From: Cliona cf. orientalis
Lineage: Eukaryota; Porifera; Demospongiae; Clionaida; Clionaidae
Direction: 5' to 3'
Assembly (NCBI GenBank): GCA_963930775.1
Contig: OZ005693.1
Location: 248,001-312,000 of the forward strand
Length of the DNA stretch: 64,000 bases
Below, one piece after another: positions 36,783-48,100 of this stretch (position 1 is its first letter; every line of letters starts with the position of its first letter). A model generated the notes under the pieces. That model was not told where the DNA came from. It searched no databases and saw only the letters and a program-made list of their open reading frames with translations. A program made the translations under genes and the position numbers.

Positions 36783-39700
36783 ATGAACTTTTTTTATCTC
36801 TTAATTTTTCAGTGTGGATTGTTTTGTTTATCGAAGCCCTCGCCTCGAAGCATATCAGAGTCAGTTTCTCCCTCTGGCGCCGCGGCACACCCGACACATC
36901 GAGTCGCTCGAAGAACTGCGACACAGCAGGCCACCGTCGAGTATACTTTGATAACTCTCAATTCTCCTGACTGTGAGAATTACACGGTCGACAAATTTCC
37001 CGTGAGGGTACAGTACAGGCTTACTGCAAACCCAGGACTTACTAGTGACAGATCTAGGGAATGGATCAGCTTGGAGTCCATGATTGCAACAAGTAAGTAT
37101 CATGCAGCAATAAATCATACTTTATTATCTAGTCTAGTTATATGGTAATGAATAACTGAAAGATACACATAGTTTATGCTAGTAAATATTTATTCTTCAC
37201 TAAACACAGGTTCAAACGGATGTGAATCTTTCCCCCTGACTCCATCAGTTGGTAATGATGACATTAGGGGTAGTGTGAGATCCTACAGTGCAGTGATTCC
37301 CAATATCAACCCAATCAGTGATGATCAGAGAGTTCAACTTCGTCTAGTCCAATCAGATCACAAAGGAGGATTCTGTGACTGTTGGGCTGTCTCTGATCTA
37401 ACACTAAGACATGAAGATTCCACTGTCCATGAAATTCCACTGAAGTAAGCTCCAATTATAGTTAATGTTTATTGGAAATATAACATTATTATTGCTACAG
37501 TCGATTTTGTGCCACAAGTGGACAACTTTATGCCACCTTGTCAGCTTTCCTTGGACAATCTGGCAGCAGTGGTGATACGGTCACTTGCACTAACTACACC
37601 ATTTCTTCTGACACATCAGTTCTTGGTTTTTGTCGAGGTAGTGCGAGTGTTCCTCGAGGGTTTGTCTCAGTTGAGCTTGGTACTGAAGCCCAGTCACAGT
37701 GTGAGAATACTGCAGCTGTGGTGGACACCGGCAAACCTACTCCTCTAATGGGAAACCAATGTGACTCAATGCCTCATCTGTAAGTGAAAAAAATATCTAT
37801 AGGATTTGATTCTCACCATTGCATGATTATTTTGCAGGGAAATATCTTTTTTCCTCAATTTTATGCCTACCTCAGGTGATCTGGATTCATTAGATGAAGG
37901 AGTGGAGTTTGGATATAGATTAAATGATAATGAGTGGATCCCTCTTGCGTGGTACTCATCTCAAACTAACCGAGATGATTGGATTGAAGTTGGAATGTTG
38001 ACAGATAATAATAATCTCACTGTACGAGGATTCAGTGTACCATATATTCATGGAAATGCACAAAATGTTGCATTGAAGTTGTGTGGCAGTGAGGTCATAG
38101 AGGATGGTGCCTCACTGAGCTTCAGGTGGCTACAGACAACCAACTCTAGTCTAGGAGAAGGTCTAGATGATATAGCTATTGATGATGTTCAAATTGTCAT
38201 TAAGTCTTCCACACTGCAACTTGTGCTACTCACAGATAATTTTAACAATCAGATGAGCATCAAGTAAGTTATTTTAATGAATAATAATAATAATAATATT
38301 ATATCACTGTGCTAGTCCTATTTCAGTTCCAGTAAATGGACTGACATTGATCGTGCGACAATAGATGAGCAAAATAGCCAACTAGTGTTTGGTGCAGAGA
38401 GTCCAATGTTCGGTCCACTCCCTCCAAGGCCAGAGATACCTAATGAACCACGACGAACCATCATCAGTCGAAGAATATCCACAGTCCCTCTTCACCTCAG
38501 CTTCCAAATACAACTCAGCTACACTTTAATCACAGCCAGCTCTTCAGATTGTCCAAACACTAACCCAGCACCACCTCCCAGGCTGGAGTATCGAGCTAAT
38601 GGCTCATTAAGTTGGACAACGATCAAACCAGGTACCCTAACAATAAGCAAGTATTACAATTATCGATCTACAGGCATAATATCATGCATACAGAAAACAC
38701 CTCTGTAACTGAAGAACAATACATGGCAGTGAGAAGCTATTCAACCAGTATTGGTGGCATAGCTCTAAGTGCACTACCAGTTCAGCTTCGTTTTGTTCAG
38801 TTGGATCACCGTGTAGGATTCTGTGACTGCTGGGCCGTGGCAAACCTCACAGTCACTCCACCAAATGGACAAGCTTCAGAACTATCGTATGTTCCATTTT
38901 GGTTGTCATCTATGATAAAATTAATAATTATTATCACATTTCAGTGAGGTATGCGGTGGGAACACCTCAGAAGCCTTCCAGTCGCTTTTGGAGAGAGTAT
39001 CCAATCAGACATTAGGGACATTAGGCGACGGTATTATTGCTGGATTCTGTGGGGTCAATGAAGGCATACCTCAGGTGTTTATCGCTCAATTTGGAGGTAC
39101 GCCTCTTCAAAAATTAGGAGAATGTAATAGTTCTGATCTAGTTTTGGAGACAACAACAGAAGATGAAGGTACTGACGTGACTACAATAAATATAAATACA
39201 CGGGAATCTGATATCCGAGATAGCATCATCATGGAGAATGGAAATTTCAGCTCAGTTCTAGTCCAGGTATGTTGAATTCATAGCACACATAAATACATAC
39301 ACACAATAACACACTATGCAGATTTTTTTTTTGTCTATAAGAATTCTTGCTTCAATAGCAAGGGATACACAATAGCCAAAAATAAAAGGCTAATCGGGTG
39401 TGCACCCGGTGACATAACTAATTACTTACAGTGAGAATACAATAATATTATGCTAGATAATAGTTAAGGAGAGTTAATGTTGGTTTAATTGGTTAAGTAA
39501 ATGCTTAAATGAGTGCAGACTGGGAGAGTTAACAAGGGTTTCATTAAGCGAGTTCCAGGCTCTGACACTGCTGGGAACAAACGAGTGATAATAGTAGTTG
39601 GTGCGGGCAAACGGACAGTGTAATGTCAGGTCTCTTGCTAGTCTGGTAGAATGTGCTATTTGACTCTGGATAACATCTTCGGGGAAGTCACACAGCTGGT

Positions 39701-42700
39701 GGACAACTTTATAAACTTGAGCTAGCTTCAGGTGTAGACGTCGATTGCTCAACTTGGGGATATTCACCAGGCTTATCAATTCCTCGTAACCAGATTCCCA
39801 GCGATGAGAAATTAGTTTCAGTGCGAACTTTTGGACTGACTCTAATCGGTTGATGTCCTGCTGCATGTACGGATCCCATAGCTGGCACGAGTATTCCAGA
39901 TGAGGACGAACAAGACTGAGATAAAGCTGCTTTAGTGTCTCGGGCGAGGAGTTGTTATAGAATTGCCTGTACAACATTCCAAGTATCTGCTTGGCTTTGC
40001 TACAAATGCCAGCAATATGGTCAGACCATGTCAGGTTGTTTTTAACTAGCACACCGAGATACTTGTAACATTCAACCTCTTCAAGGGTTGTACCACCGAG
40101 GCACAACGAGACTCCGGTATTCAAAGTTGCCCTATGCTTTTTGGATACGATCATGTACTTGCATTTTCCCCGATTCAGTTGCAGTAACTGCTCATCAGAC
40201 CACTTCGCCAGCTTAAGGAGGTCAGATTGTACGGAAGTTAGGTCATCTTGTGGTTGTGAAATACTGCGATACAGCAAGACATCATCACAGTAGAGGACCC
40301 TGCGAGATTGCGGAGAGATGTCAACCTCTGTGATACCATTAATGTAGATTGAGAATAGGAGGGGCCCTAACACTGAGCCTTGAGGAACTCCCGAGACCAC
40401 AGCTACTTGATTGGAAGTGGCTCCATCCACAACTACCCGTTGCCTCCTCAGTGTCAGGTAGTCGTACAGCCAAGCCAGCAGATTAACATGCAACCCGATA
40501 TCCTGCAGCTTTCTCATCAAAGGTGCATGTGGTACACTGTCAAACGCCTTTCGGTAATCTAAGAAAACAGCACAAATATCCTTTCCTGATTCCATCAGCT
40601 GGAGCCAATCATGCACCGTTACCAGAAGAGCTGACACTGTAGAACGGCCAGCTCGAAATCCCCACTGGCAGTCAGAGAGAGGGTAGTGCTGGGTCAAGTG
40701 ATTAAAGATAAGTTCATAAATATGCTTTTCCAATACTTTACTGAGTATGCACGGCAGGGAGATCGGTCTGTAATTGTCAGGCGAGTGAGCTCCTGTCGAC
40801 TTGGGAATAGGCACAACTGATGACAACTTCCATCCACTTGGTACTCGGCCACTTTTAATGGAAAGATTAAACAACTGCGAGACAGAAGAGGCGATACCTA
40901 CTGCTGTATTCTTCAGCATTTTTGCGGAGATGCCATCTGGTCCACTTGATTTGGACGCATCTAAGCTTGTAAGAAGCTCATAGACTGTGTCTTCGTCACA
41001 AGCGAGCTCATCAGGAAATTCTCCAAGGTCAAAGTGGAAGTCGCTTCCTGACCAGTCTTCTAGGGGAGCACTTGAACGATTGAAGCATTTAGAGAAGAAA
41101 GAGTTTAGCATTTCAGCCTTTTGTGAACCAGTGAGAGCCTCATTACCATCTTCATCTGTCAGAGTGGGGATGGAGGATTGCTTTTTGTTGAGAAACTTGA
41201 TAGACTTCCAGAATTCCTTGGGATTTTTAGGGTTCAATCTCTGGAAATATGATCTTTTAGCTGTGCGCAATTCCGAGGTGACTTTATTTCTCATCCTCCT
41301 GTACTTCGATAAGTTTCCTGACAGTTTCCCTTGCTTATATAGAAGATTCTTCTTTTTAATTGAATTAACAAGCCCCTTTGAGAGCCAGGGAAGATTTTTG
41401 CGTTTGGGTAATACCTTTCTCGGGATACAGTCCTGCATTATGCTGAGAAATTTCTCACACCATCTGCTCCATGTTACATTGACATCATTTGAAAACAGAG
41501 TAGACCAGTCAAAGCTGTCAATTAGCATCAAAGCTCTTTCCCAATCTGCTTGATCATAGCACCAGACAATACGACGAGATTGAAAGCAGAATGTACACGA
41601 GTGCATTGGTGATTCTGAATGACTCAGTGAGTCTCAGTGTGACTACAGCTGTTGCTGGTAATGTGAACTTAACACAAGCCTCCTATCTGCTCAGTGCTAT
41701 AGTGAATGGCTTTGGCAACCAAACAGTCCTGCAAAGTGTCAGTGAGGTAGCTATCTAATAATTTTCTCAATCTGAGGCACATAATAATACACTATTTCTA
41801 TTTCATGCACACTCATACACATTGAACAGTTGGTTTTGTCAACTGCCAGTGGACTCTTGGAAATTGCCCAAAACCGAGTTGAAAATGGAATAAATGTATA
41901 TACTTACTCCCTTTGTAGTTTGCTAGCCCTATTTCATAGTGATTCTGTTTATGCCTGTGATATAGAAACCAGATATCATTGCCGGAAGCACTCTGCTTCA
42001 AGTCATTGATCAGTTTGCTCTCAACAACCACAACATATCTCATCCAGTCACAAGTGATAACATTGGTATGTAGCTATTGGCCTATAATAATGATATAAAT
42101 AATTATTATGATGGATATAATTATGGATGCATAAATTAAGTCTTTCTAGTTAAAGAGATATCTTTGGATGATATTGAGGATGAATTCATCTCTGGTGTAT
42201 CAGAGGAAAGAGCTAAAATACGTATTCCAAGGATAGTTTTGGAAAGAAGTGATCAAGATCCTGTCAGAATGGCTTCTCTGCTCTTTAGAAATATGTCAGG
42301 GCTGCTACCAGAAAGGCTGGAGGGAAATGAAAATGATCGGTTGGTTAACATAATTTTGAATGAAATCTGATATTATTATAATAATAGCTAATTATACCTC
42401 TTTCCTTCTCAAATGCGTACACACACAATGTCATAATAATCAATAATATACCCTGTCAGCAGAAATCTTGTGTTTCGTTTGGCTTCTCCAGTCATCTCTG
42501 CCAGTTTCCAGTGTGATACTTGTACCACATCCAACCTCTCCACTCCAGTACAAATCACATTCAGACATACACCCTATGATCAGGTTAGTCCATAATATTA
42601 TTATCATGCATGACAATTAAGTTGCATTAATGTAAAATGGGGTACTTAAATAATATAATATCTAGCTATCTACCTCCAAGTATACTGATTTGCCAGGATT

Positions 42701-44847
42701 TTTACTGAGTTCTGAGTATGAAATTTAATACTAATTAAAAAAGTAGTGGAGACTAAATGATTTACTGGAAACCATCATGGGGCAATATTATCTACTGCCA
42801 CAAATTATTAAATTATTATAGTAGCTAGATACCATAGTTTCCTCATTTCAGGCTCTAGTGGACAGTGATCCTGATCGGTTGGGGCAATATTATCCATGCC
42901 AATATTATCCATGCCACAAATTATTAAATTATTATAGTAGCTAGATACCATAGTTTCCTCATTTCAGGCTCTAGTGGACAGTGATCCTGAAACCTCAATC
43001 GTGTGTGTTTTCTGGGACTTTGATGATGAAGCAGAGTGAGTAGCTGACTAGCTACTAATTACAAGTACTCAGACTATTATTACTACAAGTACTACACTAT
43101 AATATTATATACTTGTATAGCTACTAGTGGTTGACTAAAAATAGAATATAGAATTACCTGCATGAGTGGATCTTGTAACAATAATTGATGCCCAGCGAAT
43201 GTTTCATCTACGTTTAATTTGTAGGGGATCATCAGCCCTAGCCTGAATCAGTACCTACTATATAAACCTGGTATTAGAATTGAATATTATTATGCTCTTT
43301 GACCTTAAAATTAATGTAGGCAAAAGCCTGGCACCATCCTCTTTCCGGGGCGGTGGTCTGAGGAAGGCTGTGAGACAAATTTCAACTCCACCATGACTGT
43401 CTGCAAGTGCAATCATCTCACTCACTTTGCCATCTTGCTCAGTGCTCAACCTCTTGACCTTTCACAGGCAAAAATCTTATCCTTACAGATTATTGGGTAC
43501 ATCGGAGTGTCCATCTCACTGGTTGCCATGGCAGCAACCGTGTTTATATTCCTTTTCTTGGAGTGCAAAATTAACGCTAACATTTCCAAAAAGAGACCTC
43601 TTGTTATGATGCGTAACTACATTCACATTCAACTGTGTGTGACGCTGGCCATTGCTCAGATTATCTTTGTGGCTGGAATTGAGCCTCATTTGGGGGAGGG
43701 GCATTTGGTGGGTGGAGTCCCAGTTGGCTGTCGATTGGTGGCTGTTCTCCTCCACTACTGGTTCCTAGTCTCCTTCATGTGGATGCTGATGGAGGGCGTG
43801 GTCCTCTATGTTGCACTGGTCAGGGTCTTCATCAGTCATCATGCTAGATACATTGCAGCCTTCACCATTGCCAGCTATGGTAAGTGTGGAACACTGAGAC
43901 TGAGAAGAATTATCTCCCGTAGCCACACTGTTTCCTGCAGGTTTGCCTCTGCCCTATGTTGGTGGTCTCACAGTACCTCTGGGCTTTGCTAGGAGTGAGG
44001 AGATGAGAAAGTATCACAGCTATGACTATGGCTATGAGCAGGCGTAAGTTAAAAGTTAATTTCTCTTCTCTTCACATTTTTAATATCTAATGCTTATGAT
44101 TATTGCACGATATGTCCAGCTGCTATCTGAACCCCGCAAGCTCATTCGTGTGGTCACTCATTCTCCCAGTGATTCTGATCCTACTGGCTAACATTGGTTT
44201 CTTTATAATGACCCTGGTCATCAAGTATAAAAACCAGAACAGAACTGAGCAGCACAAAGAAAAATCCAAGCAAATTTGGTAAGCTATAACTAATTATACA
44301 GAAGTGAGATCAAATTTGAATAGATTATAATTTCTATTGTAAAGGAATTGGTTGAAGGCCTCTATCTCTCTGACTGTGGTGATGGGCATTACTTGGATCA
44401 TTGGAGTTCTGGTGATAGAAGTTGAAGAGCTCTTTCCCCTCGCTTACATCTTCACCATCTTTGTGGCCTTCCAAGGTCTCTTCATCTTCATCTTGTTTGT
44501 GCTGCTCCAACAACCAGTGAGGGAGAGCTACGCTAAATGGTGGAAGGCTACGGTCTCTGAGTCTGATTATCTCAGCAAATACTTTGGACAAACAAATCTT
44601 ACTTCCACACTGGTCAGTGACTTATATCATATAACATAATAGATCCAGTAATTAAAAATTTATACACGTTTAGACCCCTCAGGGTATTGTACCTTCTACT
44701 CTGAAATCACCAGAAGCCAATGGTGAAAAGATCGAGTTCAAATTGTCTCAAGGTGAAATTATCAAAAATCTGAATGTCAAAGAAGGTACTGAACCGGATG
44801 AAGAACAGCCTCAACAAGAAAGAGAGCAGCGTCCAATCACTGCATAG
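36783..44847 (+). CDS. Receptor F: adhesion GPCR carrying a retrotransposon in intron 7 (18 exons)
   Basis: Exons: 36783-37092, 37210-37444, 37501-37779, 37838-38263, 38327-38631, 38694-38886, 38945-39266, 41579-41746, 41830-41895, 41966-42065, 42150-42339, 42463-42583, 42968-43035, 43320-43879, 43941-44043, 44120-44278, 44345-44612, 44683-44847; 1345 aa, frame intact. The layout equals E: signal peptide, three subrepeats and a truncated fourth, a short stalk, GAIN, GPS with CKCNHLT, 7TM with the exonised first loop, and an acidic tail. Intron 7 is 2312 bp instead of about 55-160 because of the antisense non-LTR element at 39325-41576. The target-site duplication supplies a new AG directly before exon 8, so splicing could survive. 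A second copy of the exon 13 acceptor region lies at 42796-42874. Using it would reach a stop, so the downstream acceptor at 42967 must be used. Confidence 0.84.
39325..41576 (-). mobile_element. 5'-truncated non-LTR retrotransposon, antisense in receptor F intron 7
   Basis: On the minus strand the element ends in a poly(A) tail, seen as an 11-T run at 39323-39333, and is flanked by AGATT at 39320-39324 and 41577-41581. D and I show the empty site TATGCAGATTGAAAGC at the matching place. The element holds the region between endonuclease and reverse transcriptase, the full reverse transcriptase and about 150 bp of 3' UTR. The endonuclease and any first ORF are missing, as expected from target-primed reverse transcription that stopped early. 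The intact frame and perfect duplication suggest a recent insertion. Confidence 0.9.
39474..41576 (-). CDS. Reverse transcriptase of a CR1/L2/jockey-like LINE (N-terminus truncated)
   Basis: About 700 codons are open without a stop; the first codons of the maximal frame run into host DNA. Reverse transcriptase landmarks in order are the FLDYRKAFDSVPH block (motif A, catalytic Asp), GVPQGSVLGPLLF (motif B), LYCDDVLLY (motif C, 40281-40292 for YCDD), the NRGKCKYMIVSKK block and YKYLGVLV. Motif C is YCDD rather than the usual YADD or FADD; both aspartates are kept. The C-terminal part (PHLEYSCQLWDPY and later) is typical of this LINE group. The first ATG lies outside the element, so the copy is unlikely to make its own protein. 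The clade is named from motif style only. Confidence 0.88.
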   Translation of the reverse strand, partial: RRIVWCYDQADWERALMLIDSFDWSTLFSNDVNVTWSRWCEKFLSIMQDCIPRKVLPKRKNLPWLSKGLVNSIKKKNLLYKQGKLSGNLSKYRRMRNKVTSELRTAKRSYFQRLNPKNPKEFWKSIKFLNKKQSSIPTLTDEDGNEALTGSQKAEMLNSFFSKCFNRSSAPLEDWSGSDFHFDLGEFPDELACDEDTVYELLTSLDASKSSGPDGISAKMLKNTAVGIASSVSQLFNLSIKSGRVPSGWKLSSVVPIPKSTGAHSPDNYRPISLPCILSKVLEKHIYELIFNHLTQHYPLSDCQWGFRAGRSTVSALLVTVHDWLQLMESGKDICAVFLDYRKAFDSVPHAPLMRKLQDIGLHVNLLAWLYDYLTLRRQRVVVDGATSNQVAVVSGVPQGSVLGPLLFSIYINGITEVDISPQSRRVLYCDDVLLYRSISQPQDDLTSVQSDLLKLAKWSDEQLLQLNRGKCKYMIVSKKHRATLNTGVSLCLGGTTLEEVECYKYLGVLVKNNLTWSDHIAGICSKAKQILGMLYRQFYNNSSPETLKQLYLSLVRPHLEYSCQLWDPYMQQDINRLESVQKFALKLISHRWESGYEELISLVNIPKLSNRRLHLKLAQVYKVVHQLCDFPEDVIQSQIAHSTRLARDLTLHCPFARTNYYYHSFVPSSVRAWNSLNETLVNSPSLHSFKHLLNQLNQH
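42796..42990. repeat. Partial tandem duplication of the exon 13 acceptor region in receptor F
   Basis: A 79-bp segment starting TGCCACAAATTATTAAATT (42796-42874) is repeated at 42912-42990, offset 116 bp. It includes the acceptor CCTCATTTCAG and the first 23 bases of the exon. The upstream copy diverges after GATCCTGA and would run into TAG, so it is a decoy. Confidence 0.85.
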
Positions 44848-45013
44848 ATTTAAAAAATGCATCATTCTCACAACGATAGATTCACAGTCAAATTAATGTA
44901 GATGATAGATCAACAAATTTTTAACTAAAAACTCTTAAGACGTCACCTCAAATTAATTTTTGATAATATTAAGGTTGAATAATAGCTATGGCATTGTGAG
45001 CTTTGCCCAAGTT

Positions 45014-45132
45014 GATGGAAAGGATCGTCAAAGTGACACGGTTTGCGCGCGCAAAATCTGGACATGCGCAATAGGTGATATTTTTTCCCACGCCTCCTTG
45101 AAGCCGCATATATACTAGATCGACTTCAAATG
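45014..45132 (+). promoter_or_regulatory. Conserved E-type promoter block upstream of receptor G
   Basis: GGAAAGGATCGTCAAAGTGAC, the palindrome TTTGCGCGCGCAAA (45042-45055), ACATGCGCAATAGG and the TATA box ATATATA (45108-45114). Confidence 0.6.
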
Positions 45133-45176
45133 GCCTCAGCCTGAGTCCTTGCTAAGCTTTGAGCAAACCAGACATC

Positions 45177-48100
45177 ATGAACTTGTTTTATCTCTTACTT
45201 TTTCAGTGCGGATTGCTTTGTTTATCGAAGGCCTCGCCTCGAAGCATATCAGGGTCAGTTTCTCCCTCTGGCGCCCCGGCACATCGAGTCGCTCGAAGAA
45301 CTGCGTCACAGCAGGCCACCGTCGAGTATACTTTGATAACTCTCAATTCTCCCGACTGTAAGGATTACCCCGTCGACAAATTTCCCGTGAGGGTGCAGTA
45401 CAGAATTACAAATTCAGATCTTAGCACATCTAGGGAATGGATCAGCTTGGAGTCCATGGTTGCAACAAGTAAGTATCATGCAGCAAGAAATCACACTGTA
45501 TTGTCTAATCTAGCTAAGTGGTAATGAATAACTGAAGGGTACACATTGTGACAGTAGCAAATTAAATAAAAAATTATTTATTCACTAAACGCAGGCTCAA
45601 ATGGATGTGAATCTTTCCCCCTGACTCCATCAGTTGGTATCAATGATATTAGGGCTAATGTGAGATCCTACAGTGCAGTGATTCACAATATCAACCCAAT
45701 CAGTGATGATCAGAGAGTTCAACTTCGTCTGGTCCAATCAGATCACAGAGGAGGATTCTGCGACTGTTGGGCAGTCTCTGATCTAATACTGAGACATGAA
45801 GATTCCACTGTCCATGAAATTCCACTGAAGTAAGCTCCAATCGTAATTCTTATCAGAAATAATATTATAACATTATTATTGCTACAGTCGATCTTGTGCC
45901 ACAAGTGGAGAACTTTATGCCATTTTATCAGCTTTCCTCGGACAATCTGGCAGCAGTGGTGATACGGTCACTTGCACTAACTACACCATTACTTCTGACA
46001 CATCGGTTCTTGGTTTTTGTCGAGGTAGTGCAAGTGTTCCTCGAGGGTTTGTCTCAGTTGAGTTTGGTGCTGAGACCCAGTCACAGTGTGAGAATACTGC
46101 AGCTGTGGTGGACACTGGCAGACCTACTCCTCTAATGGGAGACCAATGTGACTCAATGCCTCATCTGTGAGTGGAAAATATCTGTAGGAGTTGATTCTCA
46201 CCATTGATTATTTTGCAGGGAAATCTCTTTTTCCTTCTCAATGCTTACCTCAGGTAATCTGGATTCACTAGATGAAGGGGTGGAGTTTGGATATAGACTA
46301 AATGATAATGAGTGGATCCCTCTTGTGTGGTACTCATCTCCATCTAACCAAGAAGTTGGAAGGTTGATGAATGGTAATCTCATGGTACGAGGATTCAATG
46401 TATCAGTCTATCGTGTAATGGGAAACACACGCAATCCTCAATTGAAGCTGTGTGGCAGTGAGATCATAGAGGGTGGTGCCTCACTGAGCTTCAGGTGGCT
46501 ACAGACAGTCACCTCTGCTGTGGAGCCAAGTGTAGATGATATAGCTATTGATGATGTTCAAATTGGCATTAAGTCTTCCACACTGCAACTTGTACTACTT
46601 ACAGATGATTTTGACAATCAGATGAGCATCAAGTAAGTTATTTAATTTAAGATATTGTGCTTATTTTCACATAATTTGTAACTATTTCAGCTCCAGTAGA
46701 TGGCCTGTCATTGATCATGCGACAATAGAAAATAATCAACTAGTGTTTGGTGCAGAGAGTCCAATGTTTGGTCCACTCCCTCCAGAGAGACCTAATGCTC
46801 CATGGCGAACCATCATCAGTCGAAGAATATCCACTGTCCCTCTTCACCTCAACTTCCAAATACAACTCAGCTACACTTTAATCACAGCCAGCTCTTCAGA
46901 TTGTCCAAACACTGACCCAGCACCACCTCCCAGGCTGGAGTATCGAGCTAATGGTTCACTAAGCTGGACAACGATCAAACCAGGTACCCCAATAAAAGTG
47001 CTTGTGAAGTATTACAATATTAATTATCTACTGGCATAATAATATCATGCAATTATTATTCCTACAGATAATATTTCCGTAACTGAAGAACAACACATGG
47101 TGGTGAGAAGCTATTCAGCCAGTATTGGTGGCATGGCTCTAAGTGCACTACCAGTTCAGTTTCGTTTCGTTCAGTTGGATCACCGTGGAGGATGCTGTGA
47201 CTGCTGGGGCGTGGCAAACGTCACAGTCACTCCACCAAATGGACAAACTACAAAACTATTGTACGTTTCACATTTCAGTAAATTAAATTACAGACCACTT
47301 ATTAAATTATTTTGTCGTGATACTGTGATCACATTTCAGCAAGGTATGTGGTGGGAATACCTCAGAAGCCTTCCAGTCACTTTTGGAGATTCTCACAGGC
47401 ACTGTGTCAAATCAGATATTAGGCGACGGTATTATTGCTGGATTCTGTGGGGACAATGAAAGCATACCTCAAATGTTTATCGCTCAATTTGGAGGTACGC
47501 CTCTTCAAGGATTTAGAGAATGCAACAGTTCAGAATCTCTGCCTTTGGAGACAACAACAGAAGATGGAGGTACTGACGCGACTACGACAAATACAACAGA
47601 AGATGAAGGTACTGATGTGACTACAACAAATATTATTACAACAACAGAAGATGAAGGTACTGACGCGACTACGACAAACATTATTACAACAACAGAAGGT
47701 GGAGGTACTGACGTGACTACGACAAATAATATTATTACAACAACAGAAGGTGAAGGTACTGACGCAACTACGACAAACATTATTACAACAACAGAAGGTG
47801 GAGGTACTGACGTGACTACGACAAATAATATTATTACAATAACAGAAGGTGAAGGTACTGACGCGACTACGACAAATAATAATATTATTACAACAACAGA
47901 AGATGAAGGTACTGACGTGACTACGACAAATAATATTATTACAACAACAGAAGGTGAAGGTACTGACGCGACTACGACAAACATTATTACAACAACAGAA
48001 GGTGAAGGTACTGACGCGACTACGACAAATATTATTACAACAACAGAAGATGAAGGTACTGACGTGACTACGACAAATAATATTATTACAACAACAGAAG

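Noticed and set aside
40987-41553. 188-codon + strand frame inside the retrotransposon
   Set aside because: Antisense shadow of the reverse transcriptase ORF, with no motif of its own.
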